From the NCBI GenBank assembly GCA_902826095.1, contig CADEDN010000009.1, forward strand, positions 62,001 through 126,000: a DNA stretch of 64,000 bases, written 5' to 3'. Every line of letters begins with the position of its first letter. Positions within the stretch are counted from its first letter, which is position 1. This document shows positions 36,095-45,965 of the stretch, one piece after another. The position numbers and the translations under genes are program-made. The notes below the pieces were generated by a model. The model was given only the letters and a program-made list of their open reading frames with translations. It ran no database searches and was not told where the DNA came from. Source of the DNA: an uncultured Alphaproteobacteria bacterium. Lineage in GTDB: Bacteria > Pseudomonadota > Alphaproteobacteria > Caulobacterales > Parvularculaceae.

Positions 36095-36763
36095 TCACCC
36101 TATGGCGCTGGCGAGCGCCTTGCGGAAATCCGCGATGCGGCCTTTGTAGCGCGTCGTCATCGCGTCGCGCGTCGCCGGATCCGACTTTTCGGGCGATCCG
36201 GAATCGAAGGGCGGCGCCGGGTCATATTCGAGCCCGAGCTGAATCGCTCTTGCGACGTCGTCGCCGGCGATCTCGGCCGCGAGCGTGAGCGCGAAATCGA
36301 TGCCGGCGGTGACGCCGCCGCCGGTGAAGATGTTTCCATCTCGCACGACGCGCGCTTTCGTCGGGATCGCGCCGACCCTCGCCAGTTCTTCATGATAGGC
36401 CCAATGCGTCGTCGCGCGCCTGCCATTGAGCAAGCCGGCGGCGCCGAGAATGAACGCGCCCGTGCAGACGCTCGTCACATATTTCGCGCGCGCGCCCTCG
36501 CGCTTGACGAACGCCATCAGCGCCGGATCAAGCAGTGCGTCGTCGACGCCGAACCCGCCCGGAACGACAAGCGCGTCGACCGGCGGGCAAGTCGAAAATG
36601 TGCAGGTCGGGTTCAAGGTCAGCGCAGTGTCGGTCGAAACCGGCGCCATGGACTTCGCCGCGATGTGAATTTGCGCGCCCGGCAATCGCGACAGAACCTG
36701 CAACGGCCCGGTGAAGTCGAGCTGCGTCACATTCGGGAAGAGCACGAAGGCGATGGCCGTCAT
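36095..36763 (-). CDS. DJ-1/PfpI-family protein (isonitrile hydratase-like)
   Basis: A 222-residue class I glutamine amidotransferase-like protein. The nucleophile elbow is TSVCTGAFILGAAGLL, with Cys at about 100. QLDFTGPLQVL near the N-terminus and ATTHWAYHEEL after the elbow match isonitrile hydratases and related AraC-associated DJ-1 proteins. No helix-turn-helix domain is attached, so it is the stand-alone enzyme form. The substrate is not proven. The ATG overlaps the alkyltransferase-like gene's stop by four bases. Confidence 0.85.
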   Translation of the reverse strand: MTAIAFVLFPNVTQLDFTGPLQVLSRLPGAQIHIAAKSMAPVSTDTALTLNPTCTFSTCPPVDALVVPGGFGVDDALLDPALMAFVKREGARAKYVTSVCTGAFILGAAGLLNGRRATTHWAYHEELARVGAIPTKARVVRDGNIFTGGGVTAGIDFALTLAAEIAGDDVARAIQLGLEYDPAPPFDSGSPEKSDPATRDAMTTRYKGRIADFRKALASAIG

Positions 36764-37128
36764 CGGTCGCTCCAGCTCGAGATGATCGCCATCGCATCGT
36801 GCGGATCAAGCCGCGATTTGTCGATCCATTTCTGCGACGGCCCGTTCCAGCGATGCGCGCGCCAGTCGACGGCGCCGTTCTTTCTGAACGCGACGCCCTC
36901 TTTCTTCAGGCGGCGGCGCTGCTCTTCGGCGCCGGAATGATCGGCGGGCGCGCCCGATGCGGTGATGATGCGGTGCCATTTGATGTCGGCGGGCGCAGAC
37001 CGCATCGCCCGCGCCACCTGCCGCGGCCCGACGCCGGGAAGGAGGCTCGCAATCATGCCATAGCTCGCGACTTCGCCCTTCGGCACTTCGCGAATGAGCG
37101 CGTGGATCGGCGCGTCGTCGGTCGCCAC
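36760..37128 (-). CDS. Alkyltransferase-like protein (ATL), MGMT family without the active cysteine
   Basis: A 122-residue small protein with the MGMT DNA-binding domain. VPKGEVASYGMIASLLPG and the recognition helix region GPRQVARAMRSAP are present. The MGMT active-site sequence PCHR reads KWHR here, so the alkyl-accepting Cys is missing. In ATL proteins this position is typically Trp or Ala, and the protein binds O6-alkylguanine and hands the lesion to nucleotide-excision repair. The start is GTG at 37128, directly abutting the TAA of the thiolase gene. Its role in an acyl-CoA operon is probably incidental. Confidence 0.83.
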   Translation of the reverse strand: MATDDAPIHALIREVPKGEVASYGMIASLLPGVGPRQVARAMRSAPADIKWHRIITASGAPADHSGAEEQRRRLKKEGVAFRKNGAVDWRAHRWNGPSQKWIDKSRLDPHDAMAIISSWSDR

Positions 37129-38325
37129 TTACGCGACCTCGAACAGCCCCGCGGCGCCCATGCCGCCGCCGACGCACATCGTGCACACGACATATTTCGC
37201 CTTGCGGCGTTTGCCTTCGATCAGCGCGTGACCAACCATGCGCGCGCCCGACATGCCGTAGGGATGGCCGATGGCGATCGCGCCGCCGTCGACATTGAGG
37301 AGTTCATTGGGAATGCCGAGCTTGTCGCGGCAATAGATCACCTGCACCGCGAACGCTTCATTCAATTCCCAAAGCCCGATGTCGCTCATCCTGAGCCCGA
37401 ATTTCTGCAGGAGTTTCGGCACCGCGAACACCGGCCCGATCCCCATTTCATCCGGATGCGTCCCGGCGACCGCCATGCCGCGATAGATCCCGAGCGGGTG
37501 AAGACCGCGTTTCGACGCCTCTTTCGCCTCCATGACGACAGCGGCCGACGCGCCGTCCGACAATTGCGAGGCGTTCCCCGCCGTGATGTATTTTCCTTCT
37601 TGGACTTTCTGGCCGCCCTTGAACACCGGCTTCAATCCCTTCAATCCGTCAAGCGTCGTTTCCGGACGATTGCCTTCATCCTTGTCGATCGTCACCGCGT
37701 GCTCGGTGACCGCCCCCGTCTCCTTGTTGGTCATCGTCATGACGGACGGCAGCGGAACGACTTCGTCCCTGAACCTGCCGGCCAGCTGCGCGGCGTGCGT
37801 GCGCTGTTGCGACTGCAGCGAATATTCGTCCTGCGCGTCGCGGCTGATCTTGTAGCGTTCGCCGACGATCTCAGCCGTCTCGATCATCTGCATGTAAGTC
37901 TCGGGGAGGTTCTTCAGGAGCCACGGGTCCGGATGCACGAACATGTTCTTGGTCTGGTTCATCGAGATCGATTCGACGCCCGCGCCGATCGCGACCGTCA
38001 TATTGTCGACGATCACCTGTTTCGCCGCCGTCGCGATCGCCATCATGCCGGAGGCGCACTGACGGTCGAGCGACATGCCGGCGACCTGATGGGGAACGCC
38101 CGCGCGCAGCAATGCAAGCCTTGCAACGTTCGGCGACGCCGTCCCCATCTGGATCGCCGTCCCGACGACGACGTCTTCGATTTCCGCCGGATCGACCCTT
38201 GCGCGCTCGATCGCGTTTTTGATCGCATGCGCCGCCATCGCGGGCGAGGTCGTGTTGTTAAAGGCGCCGCGATAAGCCTTGCCGATCGGCGTTCTGGCGG
38301 TCGAGACGATGACGGCTTCGCGCAT
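37129..38325 (-). CDS. Acetyl-CoA C-acyltransferase (thiolase)
   Basis: A 398-residue thiolase. The acylated Cys is in [15 protein letters not shown] (about 86), and the second active-site pair is in [16 protein letters not shown] and [20 protein letters not shown] is the third conserved loop. It should carry out the last thiolytic step of beta-oxidation, releasing acetyl-CoA. ATG 38325 begins the family-typical [20 protein letters not shown]; the in-frame ATG at 38370 adds 15 unrelated residues. It lies at the end of the run of acyl-CoA genes transcribed from 43412 down. Confidence 0.92.
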   Translation of the reverse strand: MREAVIVSTARTPIGKAYRGAFNNTTSPAMAAHAIKNAIERARVDPAEIEDVVVGTAIQMGTASPNVARLALLRAGVPHQVAGMSLDRQCASGMMAIATAAKQVIVDNMTVAIGAGVESISMNQTKNMFVHPDPWLLKNLPETYMQMIETAEIVGERYKISRDAQDEYSLQSQQRTHAAQLAGRFRDEVVPLPSVMTMTNKETGAVTEHAVTIDKDEGNRPETTLDGLKGLKPVFKGGQKVQEGKYITAGNASQLSDGASAAVVMEAKEASKRGLHPLGIYRGMAVAGTHPDEMGIGPVFAVPKLLQKFGLRMSDIGLWELNEAFAVQVIYCRDKLGIPNELLNVDGGAIAIGHPYGMSGARMVGHALIEGKRRKAKYVVCTMCVGGGMGAAGLFEVA

Positions 38326-38347
38326 GGGTACTGTATTCCTTCCGTCG

Positions 38348-38797
38348 CTATTTCGAGTGGACGATGACAAGCGTCTTCACCGAATTGGCGATGAAGCAGT
38401 TTTCGTGCGCGTCGTGATGCATCTTCTTCAGGGCCGCCGCATCGACTTCAACGCCCGGCGCGAAACTCACATGCGGATGAAGATCGACGCTGGTCACGGC
38501 GAGCTTGCCTTGCGCGTTCTTGTCCATGTGACCGACCGCGCGGTCCTCATAGGCGTCGACGACGAGTTTTTTCTTCGACGCGATCGCGAGGAACGTCAGC
38601 ATATGGCAGCTTGAAAGCGCGGCGACGAACGCTTCTTCCGGGTCGACCCGGTCCGGCTCCCCCTTATAGGCGGGCGCCGCGGAGCCCGGGACGGTCACGC
38701 CGCCGTCGAACGCCCACTCATGCGCGCGATTATAGTGGTCGTAAGCGAAATTTTCCGTCTGGCGCTTCCAGCTGATTTTGGCGAAGTGCTCTGACAT
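38348..38797 (-). CDS. OsmC-family peroxiredoxin
   Basis: A 149-residue OsmC/Ohr-fold protein. Both active cysteines are present, in [12 protein letters not shown] (about 62-73) and [10 protein letters not shown] (about 130-139). OsmC proteins reduce organic hydroperoxides using a thiol reductant. Its place between a MaoC hydratase and a thiolase suggests protection from, or use of, fatty-acid hydroperoxides. That link is inference from context. Genes are spaced 8 and 22 bases apart. Confidence 0.88.
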   Translation of the reverse strand: MSEHFAKISWKRQTENFAYDHYNRAHEWAFDGGVTVPGSAAPAYKGEPDRVDPEEAFVAALSSCHMLTFLAIASKKKLVVDAYEDRAVGHMDKNAQGKLAVTSVDLHPHVSFAPGVEVDAAALKKMHHDAHENCFIANSVKTLVIVHSK

Positions 38798-38805
38798 GGT
38801 TCACC

Positions 38806-39261
38806 TCAGACAAATTGCATCGACAGCCACTCCGCCATCAAGGCCGGCTTCTCCTCGCCTTCGATCTCGACCTTGACCGCGTATTTGAACTGCCACTGGC
38901 CGGGAAGTCTCTCATTGGCGCTCATCAACGTAAAGCGGGCGCGGATGCGCTTGCCGGATTTGACCGGCGCCATGAACCTGACTTTTTCAAAGCCGTAATT
39001 GACGCCCATCTTCACGCCGTCGAGCACGAACAACACGTCGGCGGCGAGCCGTGAGAGCATCGAGAGCGTCAGGAAGCCGTGCGCGACCGTCCCGCCGAAG
39101 GGCGTCATCTTCGCGGCGTCCGGATTGACGTGAATGAACTGATGGTCCTCGGTCACGGCGGCGAATGCGTCGATGCGCGCCTGGTCGATCAGCGACCAGT
39201 CGGAGACGCCGATTTCCGCGCCGACATGGGGTCCAAGCTCTTCCGCCTTGATTATTCTCAC
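38806..39261 (-). CDS. MaoC-family enoyl-CoA hydratase
   Basis: A 151-residue hot-dog fold hydratase. The R-specific hydratase-2 motif is clear: FAAVTEDHQFIHVNPDAA, with Asp and His in place, followed by GGTVAHGFLTLSML. It hydrates enoyl-CoA to 3-hydroxyacyl-CoA, either in beta-oxidation or to feed polyhydroxyalkanoate monomers. The gene is in the same direction as, and 12 bases from, the acyl-CoA dehydrogenase upstream, which would supply its substrate. Confidence 0.9.
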   Translation of the reverse strand: MRIIKAEELGPHVGAEIGVSDWSLIDQARIDAFAAVTEDHQFIHVNPDAAKMTPFGGTVAHGFLTLSMLSRLAADVLFVLDGVKMGVNYGFEKVRFMAPVKSGKRIRARFTLMSANERLPGQWQFKYAVKVEIEGEEKPALMAEWLSMQFV

Positions 39262-39273
39262 AAGTGCGGGTCC

Positions 39274-40413
39274 TCAATAGCCGCGAAGCCGCGCGATGCG
39301 GTCAGTGTGGTAGGCGGCGTCGCCGAACATTTCCTGCGCGACGCGGATGCGTTTCATGTAGAGGCCGATGTCATATTCGTCGGTCATGCCGATGCCGCCA
39401 TGCATTTGCACCGCTTCCTGCGATGCGAGCTTGGCGACTTCGCCGGCTTTCGCTTTCGCAAGCGCGCAGGTGACGGACGCCATGCCGAAAGCCGCGTCAA
39501 GGTCTTGCAGCGCCTTCAAGGTGACCGATTTCACAAGCTCGATCTCGCAATAAAGATGCGCCGCGCGGTGCTGCAGCGCCTGAAACGATCCGATCACTTT
39601 TCCAAACTGCGTGCGCTCCTTGAGATAAGTCGTCGTCATTTCAAACGCCCGCTGGGTCGACCCTGAAAGTTCGGCGGCAAGGCCCGCGCGGCCGGCGGAG
39701 AGGACGCCCTCAAGCGCCATGCAGCCATTGTCAATCTCGCCGATGACGTCTTCGCCGGTGACGGCGACATTGTCGAAATTGACGCGGGCGGCGTTGCGGC
39801 TGTCGACCATCATCGTGCGCTCGCGGGCGACGCCCTTCGCCTTCGCATCGACAAGAAAGAGCGATATCCCCGCTTCTTCGCCCGGCGAGCCGGCGGTGCG
39901 CGCCGCGACAATGATCCGGTCCGCGACATGCCCGTCGGCGACAAAGGTCTTCGAGCCGGAAAGCTTGAAGCCGTTGCCGGATTTTTCCGCCCGCATGGCG
40001 ATGGTCGCGGGTCCATGCTTGCGGCCCTCATCGACGGCGAGCGCCATGACGATATTGGCGCGCGCGATCTTCGGCAGATATTCGGTCTTCGCCGCCTCGC
40101 TCGCGAATTTTCCAAGCGCGGTCGCCGCCAGAATGGACGTCGACAGAAAGGGCGAGGCCGTCAGCGTGCGGCCCATTTCTTCGGCGAGCACCCCGGCGCC
40201 GACAAAGCCGAAGCCCGAGCCGCCATGCGCCTCGTCGACGAGGACGCCGGCCCAGCCCATTTCCGCCATCTCCTTCCAGAGCGCGCGGGAGAAGCCTTCC
40301 TCGGAACGCTCGTCTCGAAGTTTGCGCAACGCGGACACGGGCGCCTTCTCTTCCAGGAATCCGCGCGCGGATTCCTGGAGCATTTCCTGTTCTTCGGTGA
40401 GAATGAGCGGCAT
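39274..40413 (-). CDS. Acyl-CoA dehydrogenase (second of a pair)
   Basis: A 379-residue flavoprotein with the acyl-CoA dehydrogenase fold. The N-terminal helical domain has LTEEQEMLQESARGFL, the beta domain has FKLSGSKTFVADGHVADRIIV, and the C-terminal four-helix bundle has YLKERTQFGKVIGSFQALQH and AVQMHGGIGMTDEYDIG. The position of the catalytic base could not be assigned by eye. It is adjacent to another dehydrogenase, suggesting a heteromeric enzyme of the FadE-pair type found for branched or steroid acyl-CoAs. Confidence 0.9.
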   Translation of the reverse strand: MPLILTEEQEMLQESARGFLEEKAPVSALRKLRDERSEEGFSRALWKEMAEMGWAGVLVDEAHGGSGFGFVGAGVLAEEMGRTLTASPFLSTSILAATALGKFASEAAKTEYLPKIARANIVMALAVDEGRKHGPATIAMRAEKSGNGFKLSGSKTFVADGHVADRIIVAARTAGSPGEEAGISLFLVDAKAKGVARERTMMVDSRNAARVNFDNVAVTGEDVIGEIDNGCMALEGVLSAGRAGLAAELSGSTQRAFEMTTTYLKERTQFGKVIGSFQALQHRAAHLYCEIELVKSVTLKALQDLDAAFGMASVTCALAKAKAGEVAKLASQEAVQMHGGIGMTDEYDIGLYMKRIRVAQEMFGDAAYHTDRIARLRGY

Positions 40414-40422
40414 GTTGGGCCC

Positions 40423-41628
40423 TTATGCGTCCGGCAATCCGAGGATGCGTTTTGAAATGATGTTGAGCTGCACTTCCGACGTCCCGCCCTCGATTGAATT
40501 CGCCTTTGTGCGGAGCCAGCCCTTTGCGAGCTTGCCGTCTTCGGAGGGCTTGCCTTCCCATTCGAGGCCGCCCGACCCTGCCGCGTCCATGAAGAGTTCG
40601 TAGCGGCGCTTGTTGAACTCGGTGCCGTAATATTTGAGCATTGACGACTTGGCGCCCATGCCCTGTCCGGCTTTGGCTTCGTCTTTGAGGCGCTCCATCG
40701 TCAACAGGAACGCCCAGCCGTCGACTTCCGCCTGCGCGACCTTCGCGCGGAGCAAGGGATCGGCGAGGCGGCCCTTGTCGTCGCGGCCGATTTGTTCCGC
40801 CGCCACTTCGCCGATGCCGCGTCCGACCATGAGGCCGCCGCCGCCGCCCCCGATCATCTCGCGCTCGTGCGTCAGCAAATATTTGGCGACATCCCAGCCG
40901 CGATTGATCGTCCCGACGATCGCATTGATCCCGGCCCCGTGTTCTTTGGGAACCTTGACGTTGTCGAAAAACGTTTCGCAGAAGGGCGACTTGCCTGAAA
41001 TGAGACGGATCGGCTTCGTGGCGACGCCCGGCGTCGTCATGTCGAGCAGCAGAAAACTGATGCCGTCATGTTTCGAGGCTTTCGCATCGGTGCGCACCAG
41101 CGCGAAAATCCAATCGCTTTCGTCGGCGTAGGACGTCCAGATCTTTTGGCCGTTGACCAGCCAGTGATCGCCCTTGTCCTCGCACTTCGTCTGCAGCGAC
41201 GCGAGATCCGAGCCGGCGTTGGGTTCTGAATAGCCCTGGCACCAGCGAACTTCGCCGCGGGCGATCGGCGGCAGGAATTTCGATTTCTGTTCATGCGTTC
41301 CATATTGCAGCAGCGCGGGCCCGAGCATCCATATCCCGAAGCTTTCAAGCGGCGAGCGCATCTTCATCTTGCGCATTTCGTCCTTGAGGATTTTCACTTC
41401 CTCCTTGGCGAGGCCGCCGCCGCCATAATCCTTCGGCCAGGCCGGCACGGTCCAGCCCTTCGACGCCATCCGATCCAGCCAGGTCTTTTGCGCCTCCGAT
41501 CTGAACTTCCAGTTCCGGCCGCCCCAGCAGATGAACTCCTCCCCCGCCGCGCCGTCGCGCATCTCTTTCGGACAATTGGCGTCAAGCCACGCCCGCGTTT
41601 CCTTCCGGAAGACCTCAAGATCGCTCAT
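40423..41628 (-). CDS. Acyl-CoA dehydrogenase (first of a pair)
   Basis: A 401-residue acyl-CoA dehydrogenase. It has the beta-domain sequences RWCQGYSEPNAGSDLASLQTK and WLVNGQKIWTSYADESDW, and the C-terminal GGTSEVQLNIISKRILGLP typical of the long FadE-like subgroup. GAGG precedes the ATG at 41628 at good spacing. It ends nine bases before the second dehydrogenase, and their different lengths and sequences suggest a heteromer. The substrate is unknown. Confidence 0.9.
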   Translation of the reverse strand: MSDLEVFRKETRAWLDANCPKEMRDGAAGEEFICWGGRNWKFRSEAQKTWLDRMASKGWTVPAWPKDYGGGGLAKEEVKILKDEMRKMKMRSPLESFGIWMLGPALLQYGTHEQKSKFLPPIARGEVRWCQGYSEPNAGSDLASLQTKCEDKGDHWLVNGQKIWTSYADESDWIFALVRTDAKASKHDGISFLLLDMTTPGVATKPIRLISGKSPFCETFFDNVKVPKEHGAGINAIVGTINRGWDVAKYLLTHEREMIGGGGGGLMVGRGIGEVAAEQIGRDDKGRLADPLLRAKVAQAEVDGWAFLLTMERLKDEAKAGQGMGAKSSMLKYYGTEFNKRRYELFMDAAGSGGLEWEGKPSEDGKLAKGWLRTKANSIEGGTSEVQLNIISKRILGLPDA

Positions 41629-41705
41629 CGATAACCTCGTCTTTCGTCCGAAAGATCAGACGCCTTCGCGCGCCGACGCGCAACAGACTTCGGCAGCCTC
41701 GCCGA

Positions 41706-43412
41706 TCAAATGCGCCAGACCGGCGGATGCTGAAGCGCGAGGCGGCGAATGGTCTGCTTGTCGAATTTCTCGGTGCCGAGCTTGGGCAAGGGCGCCGGCG
41801 AAATCCAGATGCGCTCGGGCAGTTTGAATTTTGCGAGCTCACGCCCAATGAAATCATGGAGATCTTGCGGATCGAACCGGGCGCCTTGCTTTGGGTAGAC
41901 GACAAGCCCGACCCGCTCGCCCAGCGTTTCATCCGGCACGGAGAAAACGATCGCCTGTGAAATGGCGGGATGCTGGTAGGCGCGCGCTTCGACTTCGAGA
42001 CAGGAGATGTTCTCGCCGCCGCGAATGATGAGATCTTTGAGACGATCGACGATATATAAAAAGCCGTCCTCGTCGAGGCGGCCGAGGTCCCCGGACCGGA
42101 ACCAGCCGTCAGGCGTCAACGCCTTTGCCGTGTCTTCGGGAAGATTGAGATAGCCGCGAAAATTCGCCGCCGTCCTGATCCAGACCTCGCCAACCTCGCC
42201 GGCTTTGCAGTCGCCCTGGTCGCCGACGATCTTGATATCGCAGCAAGGCGGCAAAGCGCGTCCCGTCGAATCCGGACGCTTTTGATAATCGGCGAGCGAT
42301 ATGACACAGCCGCTCGCATTCGTTTCAGTAAGGCCGTAACCGGACGACGGATTCGCGTTGGGAAACTTGTCCTTCAGACGTAGGACATGTTCCGGCGGGC
42401 GCTTCGCGCCGCCCGACCCGATGTCGATCAAGGTCGGCATGGGCGTCGCCCCGGCCGCCTCGATCAGCTCAAACGATTGGCTGGGGACGCCGACAAAATT
42501 CGTCAACCGGTGGCGGTTGATGAGATCGACAGCTTCGCGCGCATCCCAGCGATAAGCGACCGCCATGCGACGGCCGACAATCCAGGACATCAGAAATATC
42601 GCATGACTGCCCGTCACGTGAAAAAGCGGGATGCCGAGCAGCACCCCGGGATTGTCGCCGTAAAGCGGAACCCCGCCATTCGCATTGGTGATCGCCTGCG
42701 TGATCATCGCCCATGACATGAGCGTCGTGACGGCGCCGCGGTGGGTGAGGATGACGCCTTTGGGATTTCCAGTCGAACCGGAGGTGTAATAGATCGCGTA
42801 ATCGTCTTCCGGAGCGATCGCGACCGGCGCAAGATCGGTAGCCCGGCTCTTTTCGATCAGCTCGGCGTGGACATAGTCGGCGCCCTCGCCCTTCGTCCGC
42901 ACGGCGATCATCTTGACGCCAAGCTCTTTCTTGAACTCCCTGAAATATTCAAGGCGCTTGTCGTCGACAAAGGCGAGCTTTGCGCCGCAATCCCTCATCG
43001 CAAATCGAAGTTCTTCCGTCTTCCACCAGGCGTTCAGCGGCACGACGACGCCGCCTAGGGAGATGATCGCCATGAAGGCGGCGCACCATTCCGGATAATT
43101 CCGCATGGCGATCGCGACCCGATCGCCCTTCTTGACGCCGAGACCCTCCGACAGCGCGTTCGCCGTCTTCAGGGTCTGCGACCACAGGCGCGCATAGCTC
43201 CAGGTCTCGTTCTCGTAATAGATGAATTCCTTGTCGCCATGGGCGACGCCGATCGAGAATATGCCGACGAGGTTGGGCGGCGCGTTCTCAAACACCCGAT
43301 ATTCGTTCCCGCGAATTTCGGCTGAGCCGATCTTGTAGAGCGGATTTTCGACAAGCAGTCTGAAGGCGTTTGCAGCGATTGCTTCAGACGTCGGGTGATG
43401 GGCCGGCGGCAT
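41706..43412 (-). CDS. Acyl-CoA synthetase / AMP-dependent ligase
   Basis: A 568-residue ANL-superfamily enzyme that activates a carboxylic acid as an acyl-adenylate and transfers it to CoA. The P-loop is YTSGSTGNPKGVILTHRG (about 208-225). The A5 motif is GYGLTETNASG, the hinge region GWFRSGDLGRLDEDG, then RLKDLIIRGGENI. The C-terminal catalytic Lys is in KLGTEKFDKQTIR. It is probably the first gene of the acyl-CoA operon and supplies substrate to the dehydrogenase pair. The acid it activates cannot be read from sequence. Confidence 0.92.
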   Translation of the reverse strand: MPPAHHPTSEAIAANAFRLLVENPLYKIGSAEIRGNEYRVFENAPPNLVGIFSIGVAHGDKEFIYYENETWSYARLWSQTLKTANALSEGLGVKKGDRVAIAMRNYPEWCAAFMAIISLGGVVVPLNAWWKTEELRFAMRDCGAKLAFVDDKRLEYFREFKKELGVKMIAVRTKGEGADYVHAELIEKSRATDLAPVAIAPEDDYAIYYTSGSTGNPKGVILTHRGAVTTLMSWAMITQAITNANGGVPLYGDNPGVLLGIPLFHVTGSHAIFLMSWIVGRRMAVAYRWDAREAVDLINRHRLTNFVGVPSQSFELIEAAGATPMPTLIDIGSGGAKRPPEHVLRLKDKFPNANPSSGYGLTETNASGCVISLADYQKRPDSTGRALPPCCDIKIVGDQGDCKAGEVGEVWIRTAANFRGYLNLPEDTAKALTPDGWFRSGDLGRLDEDGFLYIVDRLKDLIIRGGENISCLEVEARAYQHPAISQAIVFSVPDETLGERVGLVVYPKQGARFDPQDLHDFIGRELAKFKLPERIWISPAPLPKLGTEKFDKQTIRRLALQHPPVWRI

Positions 43413-43497
43413 TGTCCCTTTATCCTTGTTGTCGGCGCCTTCAGATTCTAGCGGACGACGCGATTGGGCGAAACCGCCTATGGCAGCGGGCGGCGCC

Positions 43498-45024
43498 TTA
43501 ACGGAACCGTCGCATCATCTTGAGCAGAGTTGGGCCGGCAAGACCCGAAACGAGGCGCTCGACGCCGTCGGGTTTCTTCTCAAGCCGCCAGAGCAGGAGA
43601 TGCAAACCGCCGTAGATCGTCGCCCCAACGCCGATCTCGAGGACAAGTCTCGCCAGCACGTTCAAGCCGTCGGTCGCGCCGCCCGTTCGCAAGCCGAGCA
43701 GCGCCAGCGCCATGGCGCCGGCCGCGGCGATCGATCGCCGCGTTCGCCAGATCGGCCGCCAGAACGCGTCATTCCCGGTCTGCGCATAAAGCGCAAGATT
43801 GAGCGAAATATGGACCACGCCGCAGGCGGCGACGGCGATCGAGGCGCCGACCAGCCCGTGTTCGATCGCCGCCCAGATGAAAATCGGCGTGCGGATCAGA
43901 AAGAAAATCAGCTCGCGTATGAACACAAGGCGTGTCGATCCGAGCGCCATTGCATAATATTGCGTCGCAAGCAGCGGCATCTGAAAGCCCATCACCGGCG
44001 TAATGATCTCGACAACCGGTATGGCGTCCAGCCATTTGTCGCCAAGCATCATTGGAATGAAGTCGCGCGCGACGAGCGCAAATCCGATCGCGGCGGGCGT
44101 TGCAATCGCCGCCATCGCCTCGACGCCTTTCAAGAACGCCTGGTTGGCCCGCGTCGCGTCTCCCTGAAGTTCGGAGAGGCCAGGGTAGATCGCCCGCGTC
44201 GCCGGAAAAGCGAATTCGCGGGTCGGGAGCTCGGCGAGCTGAACGCCCATGAAATAATGCCCGGCGCCGCCGACGCTGACCGCGCGCGCCAGAACCAGCG
44301 GATCAAGCTTGTTATTAAGCGCGCTCATCAATCCGACGCCTGTCAGCCAACCCGAGAAACCAAGGATCTTCTGAAACGACGCGAAGGATAACCGCGGCCG
44401 ATAGGGACGCATGGCGTAGGAAAGGAGGAGTTGGGCGAGACCGTTCATGGCGAGGCCGAGCACGATCGCCCAGTAACTCTTGAACATGAAGGCGATGATG
44501 ATCGACACGACGACGCCGGCGAGCTTGGTCGACACCGCAAGGAAGAAATCCTTCGAATAGTCGAGCAGCCGCTCGAATTCGTAAAAGCGCGGATTGGTGA
44601 GGCCGGTGAAGAGCGGATAGGCGCCGACGCCGATCAGCACCCAGAAGACCCGGGGGTCGCCATAAAATGACGCCGCGAGCGGCGCCACCGCCGCGAGAAA
44701 GGCGGCGATCAAGGCGCCGCGGATCGCCGACAGCGTGAACAGCGTGTCGAGATCGCGCCGGTCGGCGTCGCGAAACTTGATGACGGCCTGACTGACCCCG
44801 ATGTCGGAGAGGTTGATCAAGATTTGCATCGCGGTCGTTCCGATCGCCACGACGCCGAAATCCTCCGCGGCGAGCAGGCGCGCGAGGATTATTGTGTTCA
44901 AAAACCCGAACAGCCCCATGATGAAGCGGCCGCCGATGATCCAGCCGGCGCCGCGCGCGACGCGGGCGGCGAGCGACGCGCCCGCTCGGCTCTTCTCGGG
45001 GATGTTTGGCGGGACTTCATCCAA
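43498..45024 (-). CDS. Wzx-type polysaccharide flippase (MATE/MOP superfamily)
   Basis: A 508-residue membrane protein with about 12 to 14 hydrophobic segments. It starts with the ARGAGWIIGGRFIMGLFGFLN region typical of lipopolysaccharide/exopolysaccharide flippases and has TTAMQILINLSDIGVSQAVIKF and ELPTREFAFPATRAIYPGLS. It should move undecaprenyl-linked repeat units across the inner membrane. It is 22 kb from the exopolysaccharide cluster, but could still serve it, since no other flippase is seen in the window. It is divergent from suhB. Confidence 0.85.
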   Translation of the reverse strand: MDEVPPNIPEKSRAGASLAARVARGAGWIIGGRFIMGLFGFLNTIILARLLAAEDFGVVAIGTTAMQILINLSDIGVSQAVIKFRDADRRDLDTLFTLSAIRGALIAAFLAAVAPLAASFYGDPRVFWVLIGVGAYPLFTGLTNPRFYEFERLLDYSKDFFLAVSTKLAGVVVSIIIAFMFKSYWAIVLGLAMNGLAQLLLSYAMRPYRPRLSFASFQKILGFSGWLTGVGLMSALNNKLDPLVLARAVSVGGAGHYFMGVQLAELPTREFAFPATRAIYPGLSELQGDATRANQAFLKGVEAMAAIATPAAIGFALVARDFIPMMLGDKWLDAIPVVEIITPVMGFQMPLLATQYYAMALGSTRLVFIRELIFFLIRTPIFIWAAIEHGLVGASIAVAACGVVHISLNLALYAQTGNDAFWRPIWRTRRSIAAAGAMALALLGLRTGGATDGLNVLARLVLEIGVGATIYGGLHLLLWRLEKKPDGVERLVSGLAGPTLLKMMRRFR

Positions 45025-45164
45025 GGCGATTACAATCCTCTCGGACAGCCGGCATAGACCAAGCCGAAACCGCCAAGCAAAGGATTACTCATAGCCCGCC
45101 CGCCCCTTGCGCCTTGGCCGGTCGCCGCTATGGTGCGCGCCTTTCCCCCCGCCGGAACCGCAAA

Positions 45165-45953
45165 ATGACGCACGCCTCAGCCGTGATGACCGTTATGATC
45201 AGCGCCGCCCGAAAAGCGGCGCGCGGGCTCGCCCGCGATTTCGGGGAGCTTGACGGGCTGCAGACGGCGAAAAAGGGGGCGGCGGATTTTGTCACTGCAG
45301 CCGACCTTAAGGCCGAGCAGATTTTGTTCGAGGAGCTGTCGAAGGGACGGCCGAAATACGGCTTCGTCATGGAGGAGCGCGGCGAGATCGAGGGCGCCGA
45401 CAACTCGAATCGATGGGTCGTCGACCCGCTCGACGGCACCACCAATTTCCTGCACGGCCTGCCGCAATTCGCGATTTCAATCTGCCTTGAACGCGACCGG
45501 CAGCCCTATGCCGGAGTCATTTTCAATCCGGCGGCCAATGAGCTTTTCTGGGCTGAAAAGGGCGAAGGCGCCTGGCTCAATGACCGGCGCATTCGCGCGT
45601 CGCGAAGGACGGCGCTCGAAGAATGCCTGTTCGCGACTGGTCTTCCCTTCATGGGCAAGGACGGGCGCGAGCAGTCATTGAAGGAAGTCAATGTCGTGCT
45701 CAATCATACGGCGGGCGTTCGACGCTTCGGTTCCGCCGCGCTTGATCTTGCGTTTGTCGCCGCCGGACGTTTTGACGCTTATTGGGAGCGGGGATTGAAC
45801 GCCTGGGATGTCGGCGCCGGAATCATCCTCGTCCGCGAGGCGGGCGGCATGGTCGCCGAAATCGACGGCGGCCCGGGACCGATGCACGCGGCGTCAATCC
45901 TTGCCGCCGGGGCGGAGATTTTCGACAAGGCGAAAAAACTTCTCGCCGTCTGA
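45165..45953 (+). CDS. suhB: Inositol monophosphatase family protein (SuhB)
   Basis: A 262-residue phosphatase. Metal-binding motifs are in FVMEERGE, the hallmark WVVDPLDGTTNFLHG (about 84-98) and the C-terminal GLNAWDVGAGIILVREAGG. It hydrolyses inositol-1-phosphate or related sugar phosphates and, in enterobacteria, SuhB also joins rRNA antitermination complexes. ATG 45165 gives MTHASAVMTVMISAARKAARG, the usual alphaproteobacterial SuhB start. The frame extends upstream to 45006 within the flippase 5' region, which is not coding here. Confidence 0.92.
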   Translation: MTHASAVMTVMISAARKAARGLARDFGELDGLQTAKKGAADFVTAADLKAEQILFEELSKGRPKYGFVMEERGEIEGADNSNRWVVDPLDGTTNFLHGLPQFAISICLERDRQPYAGVIFNPAANELFWAEKGEGAWLNDRRIRASRRTALEECLFATGLPFMGKDGREQSLKEVNVVLNHTAGVRRFGSAALDLAFVAAGRFDAYWERGLNAWDVGAGIILVREAGGMVAEIDGGPGPMHAASILAAGAEIFDKAKKLLAV

Positions 45954-45965
45954 TCACATCAACGA

